Shown: positions 10,265-19,942, counted from the first letter of the stretch. The stretch is DNA of 64,000 nucleotides from an uncultured Shewanella sp. (GCF_947501225.1 NZ_CANMUW010000008.1:124001-188000); one strand, 5' to 3'. The notes: generated by a model from the letters alone, not told the origin. Numbers and translations: made by a program.

Positions 10265-10836
10265 TGAATAAGATAATGCTTCTCTCTGTGGGAGCTCTGG
10301 TGTTAACGGCTTGCTCGCAAGGGGCGAATGAGGAGTCCTTGACCGAGGTGAGTACGGTTGGAAAAGAGCAGGAAAGTGTACTGGTGGTACCTTCGAACCT
10401 GGAGTTAAGGGATGGACAATTGACGCCGACGCAGACCGAGCAAGAAAAGGGAGTACAAGACGGGCTCTTTTCGGGTGAGCTACAGGTGATAGCTGACAAT
10501 GGTTTGAGTGTCACCTTACTTATCACTAATACACAAAAATATGGTGTGCCCATTCAATACCGTTCGGGTAAGACCGCAGATCTTCACCTTCTTGCCCCTG
10601 ATGGAAACAGGATATGGGCCTGGTCTGACGATATGATGTTTACCCAGGCACTGAGAGATGTCTCTATCGCCTCGGGTGAGGTGATAAGGGTTGGATTTGA
10701 GGTCCCTGAAAAAGTATTGCAGCGTCTTAAAGGTCGAGGCTATTCGCTGGTGGCAAGCTACGCCGGGCGTGCGACGGAGTCTGAACGTGCCGCCATGAGT
10801 GATGTCTCACTTTCACTCGACCCATATATACGATAA
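10264..10836 (+). CDS. BsuPI-domain lipoprotein
   Basis: A 190-residue predicted lipoprotein: the signal ends in LVLTAC, with the lipid-bearing cysteine at about residue 17. After a Thr/Glu-rich linker comes a domain resembling the Bacillus intracellular proteinase inhibitor fold (BsuPI), recognised from QYRSGKTADLHLLAPDG and the later WAWSDDMMFTQAL, RVGFEVPE pattern. In gram-negatives this domain usually has no proven inhibitor role. The ATG overlaps the asmA stop by one base, so the two are almost certainly co-translated and may act together at the envelope. A terminator follows. Confidence 0.8.
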   Translation: MNKIMLLSVGALVLTACSQGANEESLTEVSTVGKEQESVLVVPSNLELRDGQLTPTQTEQEKGVQDGLFSGELQVIADNGLSVTLLITNTQKYGVPIQYRSGKTADLHLLAPDGNRIWAWSDDMMFTQALRDVSIASGEVIRVGFEVPEKVLQRLKGRGYSLVASYAGRATESERAAMSDVSLSLDPYIR

Positions 10837-10857
10837 TTAACTGTTTATAAGCCTGAC

Positions 10858-10889
10858 AAAGCCCGTTCAATGTATGCACGGGCTTTTTT
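10858..10889 (+). terminator. Intrinsic terminator between convergent genes
   Basis: Arms AAAGCCCGT and ACGGGCTTT flank an 11-base loop and run into six Ts. It ends the RraA-like/asmA/BsuPI transcript. The A-tract at its start could also serve the converging minus-strand chemoreceptor. Confidence 0.88.
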
Positions 10890-10928
10890 GAGCATTGGCT
10901 TATCGGCTAGGTATAGTTTGTTGTTCAA

Positions 10929-12485
10929 TCAGCTATCGAACTGTTTGACTAGCTCCAGTTGTCTGCTGCTTTGCGCCGTGACATCCTGACTACAGTTTGC
11001 CGCATGTTCACAATTTTGTCTGAATCTGTTTGTTCCGGACTCCAGCTCCATCGCACTGGCGTAGACTTGATTTATGACGGTGGACTGCTCTTCAGCAGCG
11101 ACTGCAATTTGCTCCCCGTTTGACTCCATCTGGTTCAGTGCTTCGCTGACGGAATGCAAACTCTGAGATAGTAATTGATCAGATTCGATGCTTTTCGATG
11201 TCAATTGATGACTCTGCTGCATCTGATTGACAGCCTGAGCGGTAGTATTACTCAAGGTATCTATGATGGATTGGATCTCATGAGCCGAAGTCTGTGAGTG
11301 GTTGGCCAGGCTGCGAACTTCATCAGCCACAACGGCAAAACCACGTCCGGCTTCACCTGCGCGCGCCGCTTCAATGGCTGCATTGAGTGCGAGCAGGTTG
11401 GTCTGCTCGGCCAGACTGTCTATCACCTCAAGTACAGATTTAACCTTGGCACACTGGGCCTCTAATGCGGCAATAGAGTGTTGAGACTCGGTCAGCATCC
11501 CGTTAATTTCAGAGGTCGTCTGTTGACTCGTTTCAAGTGCAGACTGAGTCGTTTGAATCTTTACTACCAGATTGGATATCTCATCTGCCGAGCTTGTTGT
11601 GTTATGAGCAATCTCATTCACCGCTTCATTCATCTGACCGATAGCAACCACGACCTGTTCCAGGTTTGACGATTGTTCAACCAATTGAGACTGGTTGGAT
11701 TGGGTCTGCTGGTCGTGCTCCTCCATGCTCTCCTGTAGCTCTTCACAGCTGTCCTTTACTCGCCCGAGGATAGCAAGGCACTCCGCTTTCTGCATTCTCA
11801 TGCTTAATTCTAGGTGTGACAACTCATCAAGGTAACCTGTGTAGATAATTTGATTAAGAGCGTTGTCATGAACAGATTTGCTCATCTCTACCAAGTTCTG
11901 GAGTCGTTTATTGAGCCTGCTTAATGGGAGCAGGAAACAGACTAACCCAACAGCAACTAAACCTATCGTTACCGGTATTGTCGTCAGCGTAGACAGATAA
12001 AACAGTAAACATGAGATAGCCCACCCCAGGCCCAGGGTGTTAACGATAGAGAGGCGGTTCTTTGGTTTAACTGTTTTTCCCGCATTGATCTGTTCATAAC
12101 ATGATTGTGCTCTGGTCTTGAGCTCAGGATCAGGTTTGGTTCTGACTGATTGGTACTCAGTTACCTTGCCTTGCTGCTTAATGGGGGTGACGAACGCATT
12201 GACCCAATAGTAACGTCCATCTTTACAGCGGTTTTTAACCAGGCCCATCCAGGAGTTTCCACCTTGTATGGTATGCCACAGATCTTTAAAAGCCGCCTTG
12301 GGCATATCCGGGTGCCTGATGATGTTATGGGGCTTGCCAATCAACTCTGACTCTTCGTAGCCACATGTCTGGGTAAAATCACTATTTACGTGGGTAATAT
12401 GGCTATCAAGATCTGTGGTTGATAGGATCTTAAAACTGTCGGGGTAGATAACTTCTTGTTCTTGGGGGTGACGCTGATTGTCCAT
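10929..12485 (-). CDS. PAS-domain chemotaxis transducer (Aer-like)
   Basis: Chemoreceptor with a cytoplasmic N-terminal PAS domain (about residues 15-125). It contains [20 protein letters not shown] and [20 protein letters not shown], the Aer-type flavin-PAS pattern that senses redox state or oxygen. A short hydrophobic hairpin (about 150-190) anchors it without a periplasmic domain. The signalling domain carries [20 protein letters not shown] and ends in coiled coil. Length (518 residues) and order fit E. coli Aer. Energy taxis is a reasonable inference, but FAD binding is not demonstrable here. It is a monocistronic minus-strand gene with no clear Shine-Dalgarno sequence. Confidence 0.92.
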   Translation of the reverse strand: MDNQRHPQEQEVIYPDSFKILSTTDLDSHITHVNSDFTQTCGYEESELIGKPHNIIRHPDMPKAAFKDLWHTIQGGNSWMGLVKNRCKDGRYYWVNAFVTPIKQQGKVTEYQSVRTKPDPELKTRAQSCYEQINAGKTVKPKNRLSIVNTLGLGWAISCLLFYLSTLTTIPVTIGLVAVGLVCFLLPLSRLNKRLQNLVEMSKSVHDNALNQIIYTGYLDELSHLELSMRMQKAECLAILGRVKDSCEELQESMEEHDQQTQSNQSQLVEQSSNLEQVVVAIGQMNEAVNEIAHNTTSSADEISNLVVKIQTTQSALETSQQTTSEINGMLTESQHSIAALEAQCAKVKSVLEVIDSLAEQTNLLALNAAIEAARAGEAGRGFAVVADEVRSLANHSQTSAHEIQSIIDTLSNTTAQAVNQMQQSHQLTSKSIESDQLLSQSLHSVSEALNQMESNGEQIAVAAEEQSTVINQVYASAMELESGTNRFRQNCEHAANCSQDVTAQSSRQLELVKQFDS

Positions 12486-12648
12486 AATGTAGGTATCTAA
12501 GTTGATTAGGATAATTATTTGGCGGGATTATTGAACAATTATCAGATTTAAACTGTGATTATCAGCAGCTTATAAGGTACATATCAGATGTTTTTTTGAC
12601 TCTTGTGATGAAGCTCGCAATGAGGGGATTTATCTGCTAGGGAGTGTT

Positions 12649-12681
12649 CTGTTTGACCGCGGTATTTCCGCGGTCAAACAG
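12649..12681. terminator. Long perfect hairpin downstream of mltD
   Basis: Perfect 14-base arms (CTGTTTGACCGCGG and its complement) with a five-base loop. It lies 30 bases beyond the mltD stop on the minus strand and upstream of the Aer-like gene. No T-run follows on the minus strand, so it is either a poor intrinsic terminator or a 3'-end stabiliser. Confidence 0.6.
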
Positions 12682-12710
12682 TTAAAAACTTCGGCTAAAG
12701 TAGACGGGGT

Positions 12711-14267
12711 TCAGGCTCTGACATCGGTGACATTGACATACAGCTTTAATTTTTGACCCGGTTGGATATATTTACTCTTTTCCAATGAGTTCCAACGGAC
12801 CAGGTCATTGACCCTTACCTTAAACTTACTAGCGATACGGGCAAGAGAGTCGCCGGAGCGTACCGTGTAGTTCACTGTACGCGTGATGGAAGATGAACCT
12901 TGCTTAATGTTTCCTGTCCATATTGCCAGCTTCTGACCGATTTGGAGCCTATCTTTGGGAGCCATACTATTCCAGCTGGCCAGTTGGGATATTTTTACAT
13001 CATGAGCCTTAGCAATTTTCCATAGTGAATCTCCGGATTTGACGCTATAGGTGATTTTTTGATTGCCACGTTTTACATTCTGTTTGGAAAGTTGTCTCTG
13101 ATCGACCGAGAGAGCATATTGCTCAGGATCTTTAGCCGCAACCGGGATCAGCAGGTGTTTACCGGCTATGATGGTGTTTCCCTTGATATCATTAACGGCG
13201 CGCAGTGCCGATGGTGTGGTTCGGAATCGTTGGGCAATCAGTCCCAGACTATCGCCGGATTTTATCTTATAACGTTCCCAGTTTAGCCGCTCCTTAGCGT
13301 CTGTATCGGCAAGTGCCAACTCGAAGCCTAATACTCTGTCGACCGGAAGCACTAAGTTATGGGGTCCCTGGGGAGCCGTAGACCAGCGGTTGTAACCTGG
13401 ATTAAGTTTATGTAGTTCAGAGGTCGTCATGTTGGCAAAACCAGCTGCCAGAGCCAGGTCTATCTGTCCCTTTATATTGACCACTTCGATCTGTGGGTCA
13501 TTCTTGATTGGGGTAAGTTTGATACCGTATTTTTCAGCGTTTTGAACCACATCGGCTAAGGCGAGTAGCTGAGGAACATATCGCTCTGTTTCTGTTGGCA
13601 GGTCGAGTGACCAGAAATCTGTTGGTTTGCCTTTTTTCCTGTTTCTTTTCGCGGCATTTAAGACCCGGCCTTCGCCTGTGTTGTAGGCTGCAATGGCGTA
13701 CAGCCAGTTTCCGTCTGTCTTCTTATACAGGTACTCCAGCATGTCTAACGCCGCGACCGTTGCGGCCGGTACATCACGGCGGCCGTCGTACCACCAGTTC
13801 ATCTGCAGACCAAAGTGTTTCGCCATCGGGGCGGTAAATTGCCATAAACCAGAGGCGGCACCGTGGGAATAGGCAAAAGGATCGAATGCACTTTCCACTA
13901 TCGGCAGCAGTGCCAGCTCGATAGGCAGGTCACGCTTTTCAATCTCTTCGACAATCAGGTAGAGAAATGGTGTAGCCCGCTGGGAAACTCTGGCCAGATG
14001 TTGAGGGTGCTTGATATACCATTCCCGGTATTGTTTTACTAACTTGTGTTCAGGAACGGGTAGGGTTAAGCCAAGACGAATACGCTCCCAGACATCGGTG
14101 ATCTCGACGACCTCGATTGTTTCAGAGGTTTGAGTTTCCTCGATATTGACCGCAGGAGTCGGTGTGTTGCTTTGGCTTTGAGCGGCATCGGGTGCCGGAG
14201 TGTCGAGTGACTGACAAGCCGAAAGCAGGGAGAGACTCCCTGCAATAACAATAGTTTGTATGCGCAT
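12711..14267 (-). CDS. mltD: Membrane-bound lytic murein transglycosylase D with three LysM domains
   Basis: Outer-membrane lipoprotein that cleaves peptidoglycan glycan strands. The signal peptide ends in the lipobox LLSAC (cysteine 18). The SLT domain follows, with catalytic Glu in LPIVESAFDP (about residue 122) and the family motifs GAASGLWQFTAPMAKHFGL and AIAAYNTGEGRV. Three LysM peptidoglycan-binding repeats end the protein, starting near YKIKSGDSLGLIA, YSVKSGDSLWKIA and YTVRSGDSLARIA; the E. coli enzyme has two. gloB is just upstream on the same strand, as in E. coli. A strong hairpin lies after the stop. Confidence 0.95.
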   Translation of the reverse strand: MRIQTIVIAGSLSLLSACQSLDTPAPDAAQSQSNTPTPAVNIEETQTSETIEVVEITDVWERIRLGLTLPVPEHKLVKQYREWYIKHPQHLARVSQRATPFLYLIVEEIEKRDLPIELALLPIVESAFDPFAYSHGAASGLWQFTAPMAKHFGLQMNWWYDGRRDVPAATVAALDMLEYLYKKTDGNWLYAIAAYNTGEGRVLNAAKRNRKKGKPTDFWSLDLPTETERYVPQLLALADVVQNAEKYGIKLTPIKNDPQIEVVNIKGQIDLALAAGFANMTTSELHKLNPGYNRWSTAPQGPHNLVLPVDRVLGFELALADTDAKERLNWERYKIKSGDSLGLIAQRFRTTPSALRAVNDIKGNTIIAGKHLLIPVAAKDPEQYALSVDQRQLSKQNVKRGNQKITYSVKSGDSLWKIAKAHDVKISQLASWNSMAPKDRLQIGQKLAIWTGNIKQGSSSITRTVNYTVRSGDSLARIASKFKVRVNDLVRWNSLEKSKYIQPGQKLKLYVNVTDVRA

Positions 14268-14356
14268 TAAAAAAACATTCCTTAATTCTGTCCCTCTGTT
14301 TTTTTGAAAAAATGGTAAAACGGGGACTTATTTAGCGCATCATTCTAATTTATTTT

Positions 14357-15175
14357 TTAGAAATTGTCCTTCCATTGTCTAAGAAGGCCGAAAGTGGTGA
14401 CTGTATCTGAGTGTTCAACCTCGAAATGGCGGCAAACTGAGTGCTTGATCGCCGGGGAATCACAACGCAAAAATGGGTTAATCTTTCGCTCCAGCCCCAT
14501 GGATGAAGGGAGGGTGGCTTCACCTTTGCTTCTCAGGTTCAGGCACTGTTTGTTGTAATTAGATAACGCGGTGTTTTCAGGATCGACGGCCAGTGCAAAT
14601 TTCAGGTTCGAAACTGTGTATTCATGAGCACAGAAGACCTTGATATTGTCAGGCAAACGGGCAAATGCTTGCAGTGACTGGTGCATCTGCTCAGGTGTTC
14701 CCTCAAATATCCGACCGCAACCGCCACTGAAGAGTGTATCTCCGCAGAAGAGGCTATCTCCAATTAAATAGGCGATATGCCCCAAGGTATGGCCCGGCAC
14801 GTCGATGACAGTCATGGGGCAACCGAACCTCGAGAGACTTGCCTCACTCCCGGCCTGGAGGGGCGCATTGATGTTGGGGATACGCTCTGTTGCCGGGCCG
14901 AAGATCTCCAACTCCTCGTTGGCGTAGCCGATTAGTTTCTCGACGCCACCAGTGTGATCGTCATGATGATGGGTGATCAGGATCCCTGCCAAAGTCTGGT
15001 TATTCTGTTGAAGGTGGCGAATAACGACCTCGGCGTCGCCAGGGTCCACCACATAGACGAAAGAGTGTGAGGGCTGGGATATGACCCAGATATAATTATC
15101 ATCGAATGCAGATACAGGTGTAACGGTAAAGGTATCTGAAGTGGCTAATGAGGTAAACGATTCTGCGCCATGCAT
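14357..15175 (-). CDS. gloB: Hydroxyacylglutathione hydrolase (glyoxalase II)
   Basis: Metallo-beta-lactamase-fold enzyme that hydrolyses S-lactoylglutathione to lactate and glutathione, the second step of methylglyoxal detoxification. The dinuclear metal motif ITHHHDDHTGG is present, followed by DVPGHTLGHIAYL, GDTLFSGGCGRIFEGT and the substrate-binding CAHEYTVSNLKFA. The frame extends to a TTG at 15193. I prefer ATG 15175 (272 residues), which still leaves about 17 residues more than E. coli GloB before VSAFDDNYIWV. It is divergent from the YafS-like gene across about 170 bases. Confidence 0.94.
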   Translation of the reverse strand: MHGAESFTSLATSDTFTVTPVSAFDDNYIWVISQPSHSFVYVVDPGDAEVVIRHLQQNNQTLAGILITHHHDDHTGGVEKLIGYANEELEIFGPATERIPNINAPLQAGSEASLSRFGCPMTVIDVPGHTLGHIAYLIGDSLFCGDTLFSGGCGRIFEGTPEQMHQSLQAFARLPDNIKVFCAHEYTVSNLKFALAVDPENTALSNYNKQCLNLRSKGEATLPSSMGLERKINPFLRCDSPAIKHSVCRHFEVEHSDTVTTFGLLRQWKDNF

Positions 15176-15344
15176 ACTGAGATCCCGATTCAAACAAAAA
15201 GTAGTATTGTGTTCATTTTACTTAGCAATACTATTGCTTGTATAGCGCTTTAAGGCTTTAATAGTTTTGTATTTAGTATTGTTTCTGTATTTGACGGGAC
15301 TATCTCATTAACTCGCTTTTATGAGTGTTCTACAGGAGTCTACA

Positions 15345-16064
15345 TTGTCAGTTAACCTCAGACCCCTCGCTCCTCAGCATTGGTCACAACTGCCTGATGG
15401 GTTGACCATTAAACACCATGTTGAAAAAGAGTTGGCGCCCTGGTGGCCAAAAGTCTTCGGTTATCATATGTTGAGTCTGGGAGCATTGAGTGCCCAGCTT
15501 GATATGCCGGGGCTTCCTATCGGCCGCCGTTTCTCTGTTTTCGATGGTGAAGGTGCATCGCTCAGGGCTGATTTTAATGAGCTGCCTATACAAAATGGTG
15601 TGATAGATGCGGTGGTCATGAATATGCTGCTGGATTTTGACCCCGATCCCTACAAGCTACTGAGGGAAACAGACCGTGTTTTGATATCGGGCGGCTATCT
15701 GTTCATCGTAGGTTTTAATCCTCTCAGCCCCGTTTTTCTTGGCAAGCTACTTCCTAAGCAGCAGGATGAGTTTCCCTGGTGTGGACGTTTTTTCATGCCC
15801 TCCAGGGTAAAAGACTGGCTGGGGTTATTAGGTTACCGTGTCGTCTGTGATGAGCGCTTGTTGTACCATCACCTGCTGAGTGATATTAACCGGGACAGCA
15901 TATGGCAACATGCACTGGAGGCCTGGTTACCCGGTTCCGGTAGCCTTTACCTAATCGTTGCCAGAAAGCTGGAGTCGCCATTGACGCCAATTCATGAAAA
16001 ACGCAAGATCAGACAACCTAACTGGACCACTGCGCCCAGTGCTGGAAGGGCCGGTCACCATTGA
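15345..16064 (+). CDS. SAM-dependent methyltransferase, YafS-like
   Basis: Class I methyltransferase-like protein of unknown substrate. The C-terminal half has the type-11 methyltransferase pattern: VIDAVVMNMLLDFDPDPYKLL, then DRVLISGGYLFIVGFNPLSP. The N-terminal SAM-binding glycine loop is poorly conserved. The place next to gloB and rnhA matches E. coli yafS. An ATG at 15321 is in frame but lacks a ribosome site. AGGAG lies six bases before TTG 15345, so I choose that start (239 residues). The tail after residue 215 is basic and low in complexity. Confidence 0.82.
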   Translation: MSVNLRPLAPQHWSQLPDGLTIKHHVEKELAPWWPKVFGYHMLSLGALSAQLDMPGLPIGRRFSVFDGEGASLRADFNELPIQNGVIDAVVMNMLLDFDPDPYKLLRETDRVLISGGYLFIVGFNPLSPVFLGKLLPKQQDEFPWCGRFFMPSRVKDWLGLLGYRVVCDERLLYHHLLSDINRDSIWQHALEAWLPGSGSLYLIVARKLESPLTPIHEKRKIRQPNWTTAPSAGRAGHH

Positions 16065-16172
16065 GAGCGGCAGCGGGAAATTGGAAGCCGGTCTGACTGC
16101 CTCTGCGTCTCAATAGCTCCGTCGTGAAGACATCTTTGAGCCAACAATTTATAAACGGTAGATATTTCTAAG

Positions 16173-17069
16173 ATGCGAATAACATTAAAACAGCTGACTA
16201 TTTTTGAAGCGGTAGCTAGAAGCGGTCAGGTTGCACGTGCGGCTGAGATGGTTAATTTATCTGCGCCGGCAACGTCGATGGCGTTATCTGAGTTGGAGAG
16301 TCAGCTCGATGCCAGGTTGTTTGAACGAGTCGGAAATCGTTTGAGGCTTAATTCTCAGGGGAGTTTGTTATTGCCGCTAGCGACGGAAGCGTTACAGAAA
16401 TTTGATCAAATCGAACACCTCTTCTCCTCTCCCGAAGCCGAGCTAAGCGGAACATTAAATGTCAGTGCCAGTTCAACCATAGGTAATTATCTGCTGGCCA
16501 AGAGTTCAGTTGCTTTTTGCCAGCAGCATACCAGTGCCCTGATCGATCTCGATATCGATAATACCCTTAGTGTGATTAAGTCTGTGTTGGAGTTTCGAAG
16601 CGAGGTGGGCTTCATCGAAGGCCAATGTCTGGATAGCCGCATTAAGGTAGAGCCATGGCATAAAGACAAATTACTGATATTCTGCCACCCGGCACATCCG
16701 CTGGCGGGTCAAAGAGTTGCGCCGCCGGCACTGGAAGGTCAGCCTTGGGTGATGAGGGAGGAGGGGTCTGGCACGCGGGATTACTTTATCAGCGCGGCAC
16801 ATGCTGTAGGCATTCAACCCGTTGAGCGATTTAATTTCTCTACGCCTGATGCGATAAAACAGGCAGTGAAGCAGGGGGCCGGGCTGGCAGTGCTGTCTGA
16901 GCTGACATTAGAGAAGGAGATCAGCCGAAAAGAGCTGGCCGTTATCGAAGTCGATGGTCTGGTATTGGAGCGACACTTTTATCGAATCCACCACAAGAGT
17001 CGAAAATCCACCCCCTTGTGTGATGCCTTTATCGACTTTTGTAAGAGCTTTATTAATGTCGCGATCTAA
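16173..17069 (+). CDS. LysR-family transcriptional regulator, YeiE-like
   Basis: DNA-binding regulator of 298 residues. It has a winged helix-turn-helix at residues 1-60 (LKQLTIFEAVARSGQVARAA and the recognition helix in NLSAPATSMALSELE) and a substrate-binding-type effector domain thereafter. The start MRITLKQL and VGNRLRLNSQG recall the YeiE/CbbR branch, which in enterics responds to sulfite or related signals; the effector here is unknown. It sits between the yafS-like gene and rnhA, where E. coli has no regulator. It converges on rnhA, with only three bases between the stops. Confidence 0.88.
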   Translation: MRITLKQLTIFEAVARSGQVARAAEMVNLSAPATSMALSELESQLDARLFERVGNRLRLNSQGSLLLPLATEALQKFDQIEHLFSSPEAELSGTLNVSASSTIGNYLLAKSSVAFCQQHTSALIDLDIDNTLSVIKSVLEFRSEVGFIEGQCLDSRIKVEPWHKDKLLIFCHPAHPLAGQRVAPPALEGQPWVMREEGSGTRDYFISAAHAVGIQPVERFNFSTPDAIKQAVKQGAGLAVLSELTLEKEISRKELAVIEVDGLVLERHFYRIHHKSRKSTPLCDAFIDFCKSFINVAI

Positions 17070-17072
17070 GAG

Positions 17073-17543
17073 CTAAGCCTGATAGCCGACATCTTCCTGA
17101 ACAGGAGAGGCCTCTGCCGCCTCTCTTGCTAAGGTATCACAACGTTCGTTTTCGATATGGCCCGCGTGCCCCTTGACCCAGCGCCAATCGATCTGATGGC
17201 CTTGTGTTGCCGAGTCAAGCCGTTTCCAGAGGTCGACATTTTTGACAGGTTGTTTATTGGAGGTGACCCAACCTCTTTTTTTCCAGCCATGTATCCACTG
17301 CGTTATCCCCTGCCGCATATATTGACTGTCACTGGTCAGTACGATTTTACAGGGAACCTTGAGTGCTTCCAGTGCAATAATCGGGGCCAACAACTCCATG
17401 CGATTATTGGTGGTCAACAGAAAACCATCAGAGATCTCTTTGGTGTGTTGTTTGTATTTCATGACTACGCCATAGCCACCGGGACCGGGATTACCTAAGC
17501 AAGATCCATCAGTAAATATAGAGAGCGGTTTCAGTACAGTCAT
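17073..17543 (-). CDS. rnhA: Ribonuclease HI
   Basis: Cytoplasmic endonuclease that degrades the RNA strand of RNA-DNA hybrids (R-loops, primers). Catalytic acidic residues are visible in order: Asp in [15 protein letters not shown], Glu in [10 protein letters not shown], Asp in [12 protein letters not shown], and the late Asp in [12 protein letters not shown], with [12 protein letters not shown] before it. The frame runs back to a TTG at 17606, but ATG 17543 gives 156 residues, the normal size. It is divergent from dnaQ with 67 bases between starts, the same arrangement as in E. coli, where the two promoters overlap. Confidence 0.96.
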   Translation of the reverse strand: MTVLKPLSIFTDGSCLGNPGPGGYGVVMKYKQHTKEISDGFLLTTNNRMELLAPIIALEALKVPCKIVLTSDSQYMRQGITQWIHGWKKRGWVTSNKQPVKNVDLWKRLDSATQGHQIDWRWVKGHAGHIENERCDTLAREAAEASPVQEDVGYQA

Positions 17544-17610
17544 CAAGTTGCTACCATAGACAAATCGTGGGGGGAGTATACCCAAAAACTTAATAAGTGC
17601 TATCAATCTT

Positions 17611-18339
17611 ATGAATATCGTTTCAAATGCAAAGCGTCAGGTGATTCTGGATACAGAAACCACAGGTATGAACCAGGGAGCGGGTGCGGTCTACCTTGGA
17701 CACCGTATTATCGAAATTGGTTGTGTAGAGGTGATCAACCGTCGTTTAACCGGTCGACATTACCATGAGTATATTAACCCTCAGCAGATTATTGATGAAG
17801 AAGCGATAGAAGTTCACGGCATAACGAATGAATTTGTGGCAAATAGGCCGAAGTTTGCCGAGATTTCACAAAGTTTTATCGATTTTATCGCCGGTGCTGA
17901 AGTGGTGGCGCATAATGCGACCTTCGACGTTAGCTTCATGGACCATGAGTTCTCTCTGCTACAGCCTCAGGGACCCAAGACCGCCGATATCTGTTCGGTC
18001 CTCGACTCCCTCGAGATAGCAAAGTTTCTACATCCGGGACAGAAAAACAATCTGGATGCCCTGTGTAAGCGTTATGGAATAGATAACTCCAGACGTGAAC
18101 TCCACGGCGCACTACTCGATGCGGAGATCTTAGCCGACGTCTACCTTATGATGACTGGTGGGCAGACAAAGTTTAACCTTTCCAGCGAAAAGGCAGGTGA
18201 AGAAGATGGAGGCATCATACGGTTAAGCCCAAACAGAGCAAATCTTAAAGTGATCAGAGCATCGGCCGATGAACTAACTAAGCATGAAGAAAGATTAGAT
18301 TTAGTCGCAAAATCAGGACAATGTATCTGGCGAGGATAA
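17611..18339 (+). CDS. dnaQ: DNA polymerase III epsilon subunit (proofreading exonuclease)
   Basis: 3'-5' proofreading exonuclease of the replicase core. DEDDh motifs are complete: ExoI in [10 protein letters not shown], ExoII in [16 protein letters not shown], and ExoIII with its catalytic His and Asp in [17 protein letters not shown]. Just after it lies QTKFNL, a clamp-binding motif at the position where E. coli epsilon carries QTSMAF. The remaining C-terminal tail would bind the alpha subunit. The size (242 residues) matches E. coli (243). It is followed after 10 bases by the TIGR03503-like gene, and then by tRNA-Asp as next to E. coli dnaQ. Confidence 0.96.
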   Translation: MNIVSNAKRQVILDTETTGMNQGAGAVYLGHRIIEIGCVEVINRRLTGRHYHEYINPQQIIDEEAIEVHGITNEFVANRPKFAEISQSFIDFIAGAEVVAHNATFDVSFMDHEFSLLQPQGPKTADICSVLDSLEIAKFLHPGQKNNLDALCKRYGIDNSRRELHGALLDAEILADVYLMMTGGQTKFNLSSEKAGEEDGGIIRLSPNRANLKVIRASADELTKHEERLDLVAKSGQCIWRG

Positions 18340-18349
18340 ACGTCACCCT

Positions 18350-19666
18350 ATGACTGTTATGAAGATTAAAACTGGACTTATTGGTTTTATCGCGCTGCTG
18401 TGCGTCGTTATCACTTCGGTGGTGCACGGTGCCGTCGTGCCTTCCGAGCGTGCGAGCGAGCTAAAAAACCGTTTCCGAATCGATCATATGGTCGACAGTC
18501 TTACACTTGTTATCCAGCGTAAATATGGCAGCGGACCGGTAGTTATCGTACTGCCTGACGGCAGTAAGTGGTATGCCAGTCGCCATCCTGAGAATGTTAA
18601 ATGGGTAGATGGGCTCAGCGGGGATATTGTAACTATTGAGAAGCCGATGCCGGGTCCCTGGCAGTTACTCGGACGTGTAGTTGAGGGCTCGACCATAAAA
18701 AAAGTGTCCAAACTGGATATCTTTGTCGAGCCGTTTCCTCAGCCACTGTTTCAAGGGGAACGTCTTAAGGTTACGGCTGAACTCCTTGGGGATGAACAAC
18801 GTGTCAGAATGCCCGGCTTAGATTACTTGGTTGAATGGACCGCAAAATTTATCAGCGATCACCAGGTTGGAGAGGAAAACTTTGCTACGGGTAATATCGT
18901 TGTAGGCTCCTATAAGGATAATGGCGAAGGATTAGATGAACGGCCCGATGATGGGGTTTTCACCGGTAAGATCAACTTAACCCAAGCGTGGGGCACCTAT
19001 GAGCTGCACGTCAATGCGCGAAACAACATCTTTACGCGGGATTTCCGTCATAAGTTTGTATTATCGCCTATCCCGGTTCATGTGGATGTTATTGAGCCTG
19101 AAGATCCCCTCAAAGACAGATGGAAGTTGTTTGTAAAAGTCGATGATACAGCCGTCAAACTTGACCAGACACATCTGGACTTCGAGTTAGTGGGCCCCGC
19201 CGGACTCCAGCTTCCCATTACAGTCAACGGCATGGAAGATAATCAGAGCGAACTCCTGCTACCCGAGGTCGCAGAGTTCGGTAGTTATCGGATTAAAGGC
19301 GTTGCAGCAACCACGACCATTAACGGCAGGGAGATTGTACTCACCCTGCCTGAACGTTTCTTCAACTTGATTGAGCCGCCGGAACCTCCGCCAACGGCAG
19401 AGGAGTTGGCAGCCATTGCTGCTAAGAAGGCGGCGATTGCTGAAAAGAAAGCTAAAGAGGATGCAATCTTTTGGATTATCGTGATCAATAGTTGTATGTT
19501 GATATTCGGCATCCTTGGATTACTGTTTTGGCGTAAGCGTCGTAATCTGAAAGAGGCGTTGGCTGCAACTCAACAAAGATTAGATGAGGAGAAGGCGAAA
19601 AAAGAGGGGATTGGCCCTGCTTTGGATGAGATCGATCTGACGATGCCGGAAGAACCGCCGTCATAG
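18350..19666 (+). CDS. TIGR03503-type exported single-pass membrane protein
   Basis: A 438-residue protein of unknown function that I recognise as the TIGR03503 family of Shewanella and relatives. It has an N-terminal signal (IGFIALLCVVITSVVHGAVV), a beta-rich periplasmic body with DYLVEWTAKF and YKDNGEGLDERPDDGVFTG, and an Ala/Lys-rich helix (about 345-370). One C-terminal membrane helix (IFWIIVINSCMLIFGILGLLFW) precedes a charged cytoplasmic tail. This layout resembles a sensor or adaptor anchored in the inner membrane. ATG 18359 is an alternative start. It lies 10 bases after dnaQ, so read-through from dnaQ is likely. Confidence 0.8.
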   Translation: MTVMKIKTGLIGFIALLCVVITSVVHGAVVPSERASELKNRFRIDHMVDSLTLVIQRKYGSGPVVIVLPDGSKWYASRHPENVKWVDGLSGDIVTIEKPMPGPWQLLGRVVEGSTIKKVSKLDIFVEPFPQPLFQGERLKVTAELLGDEQRVRMPGLDYLVEWTAKFISDHQVGEENFATGNIVVGSYKDNGEGLDERPDDGVFTGKINLTQAWGTYELHVNARNNIFTRDFRHKFVLSPIPVHVDVIEPEDPLKDRWKLFVKVDDTAVKLDQTHLDFELVGPAGLQLPITVNGMEDNQSELLLPEVAEFGSYRIKGVAATTTINGREIVLTLPERFFNLIEPPEPPPTAEELAAIAAKKAAIAEKKAKEDAIFWIIVINSCMLIFGILGLLFWRKRRNLKEALAATQQRLDEEKAKKEGIGPALDEIDLTMPEEPPS

Positions 19667-19688
19667 CGCCTCTGTATGGTTAGAAAAT

Positions 19689-19719
19689 GCAGCTAAAATA
19701 TGCAATTTGCTGCTTTTTT
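19689..19719 (+). terminator. Probable terminator before the tRNA-Asp cluster
   Basis: GCAGC and GCTGC arms enclose an AT-rich partly self-complementary loop and are followed by six Ts. It lies 23 bases after the TIGR03503-like stop and would insulate the tRNA unit from dnaQ transcription. Confidence 0.65.
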
Positions 19720-19750
19720 AACTGATCGGATAAACTCTTAAAAAAAGTGA

Positions 19751-19779
19751 TTGACGAGACCATCCGACCTACGTATTAT
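19751..19779 (+). promoter_or_regulatory. Sigma-70 promoter of the tRNA-Asp unit
   Basis: TTGACG (19751-19756) and TATTAT (19774-19779) are separated by exactly 17 bases. The expected transcription start is about ten bases before the first tRNA. The close match and position make this a strong stable-RNA promoter call. Confidence 0.82.
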
Positions 19780-19796
19780 TCACCGCAACTTGATGT

Positions 19797-19873
19797 GGAG
19801 CGGTAGTTCAGTTGGTTAGAATACCGGCCTGTCACGCCGGGGGTCGCGGGTTCGAGTCCCGTCCGCTCCGCCA
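19797..19873 (+). tRNA. tRNA-Asp (GTC), first copy
   Basis: A 77-nt gene with encoded CCA. The acceptor stem pairs GGAGCGG with CCGCTCC, the D-arm contains AGTTCAGTTGGTTAGA, anticodon GTC is at 19831-19833, and the T-arm holds GGGTTCGAGTCCC. The position after dnaQ is the same as E. coli aspV. Confidence 0.98.
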
Positions 19874-19942
19874 ATCAAGTTACTAAATTTAGTTTTATTG
19901 TTAGTGACATAACGATGAAACAGCTGAAAAGCGATAAGTTTA

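Noticed and set aside
11302..11669. Plus-strand frames inside the Aer-like chemoreceptor gene
   Set aside because: They mirror the conserved signalling-domain codons on the opposite strand; the same shadow occurs at 7144-7353 under the other chemoreceptor.
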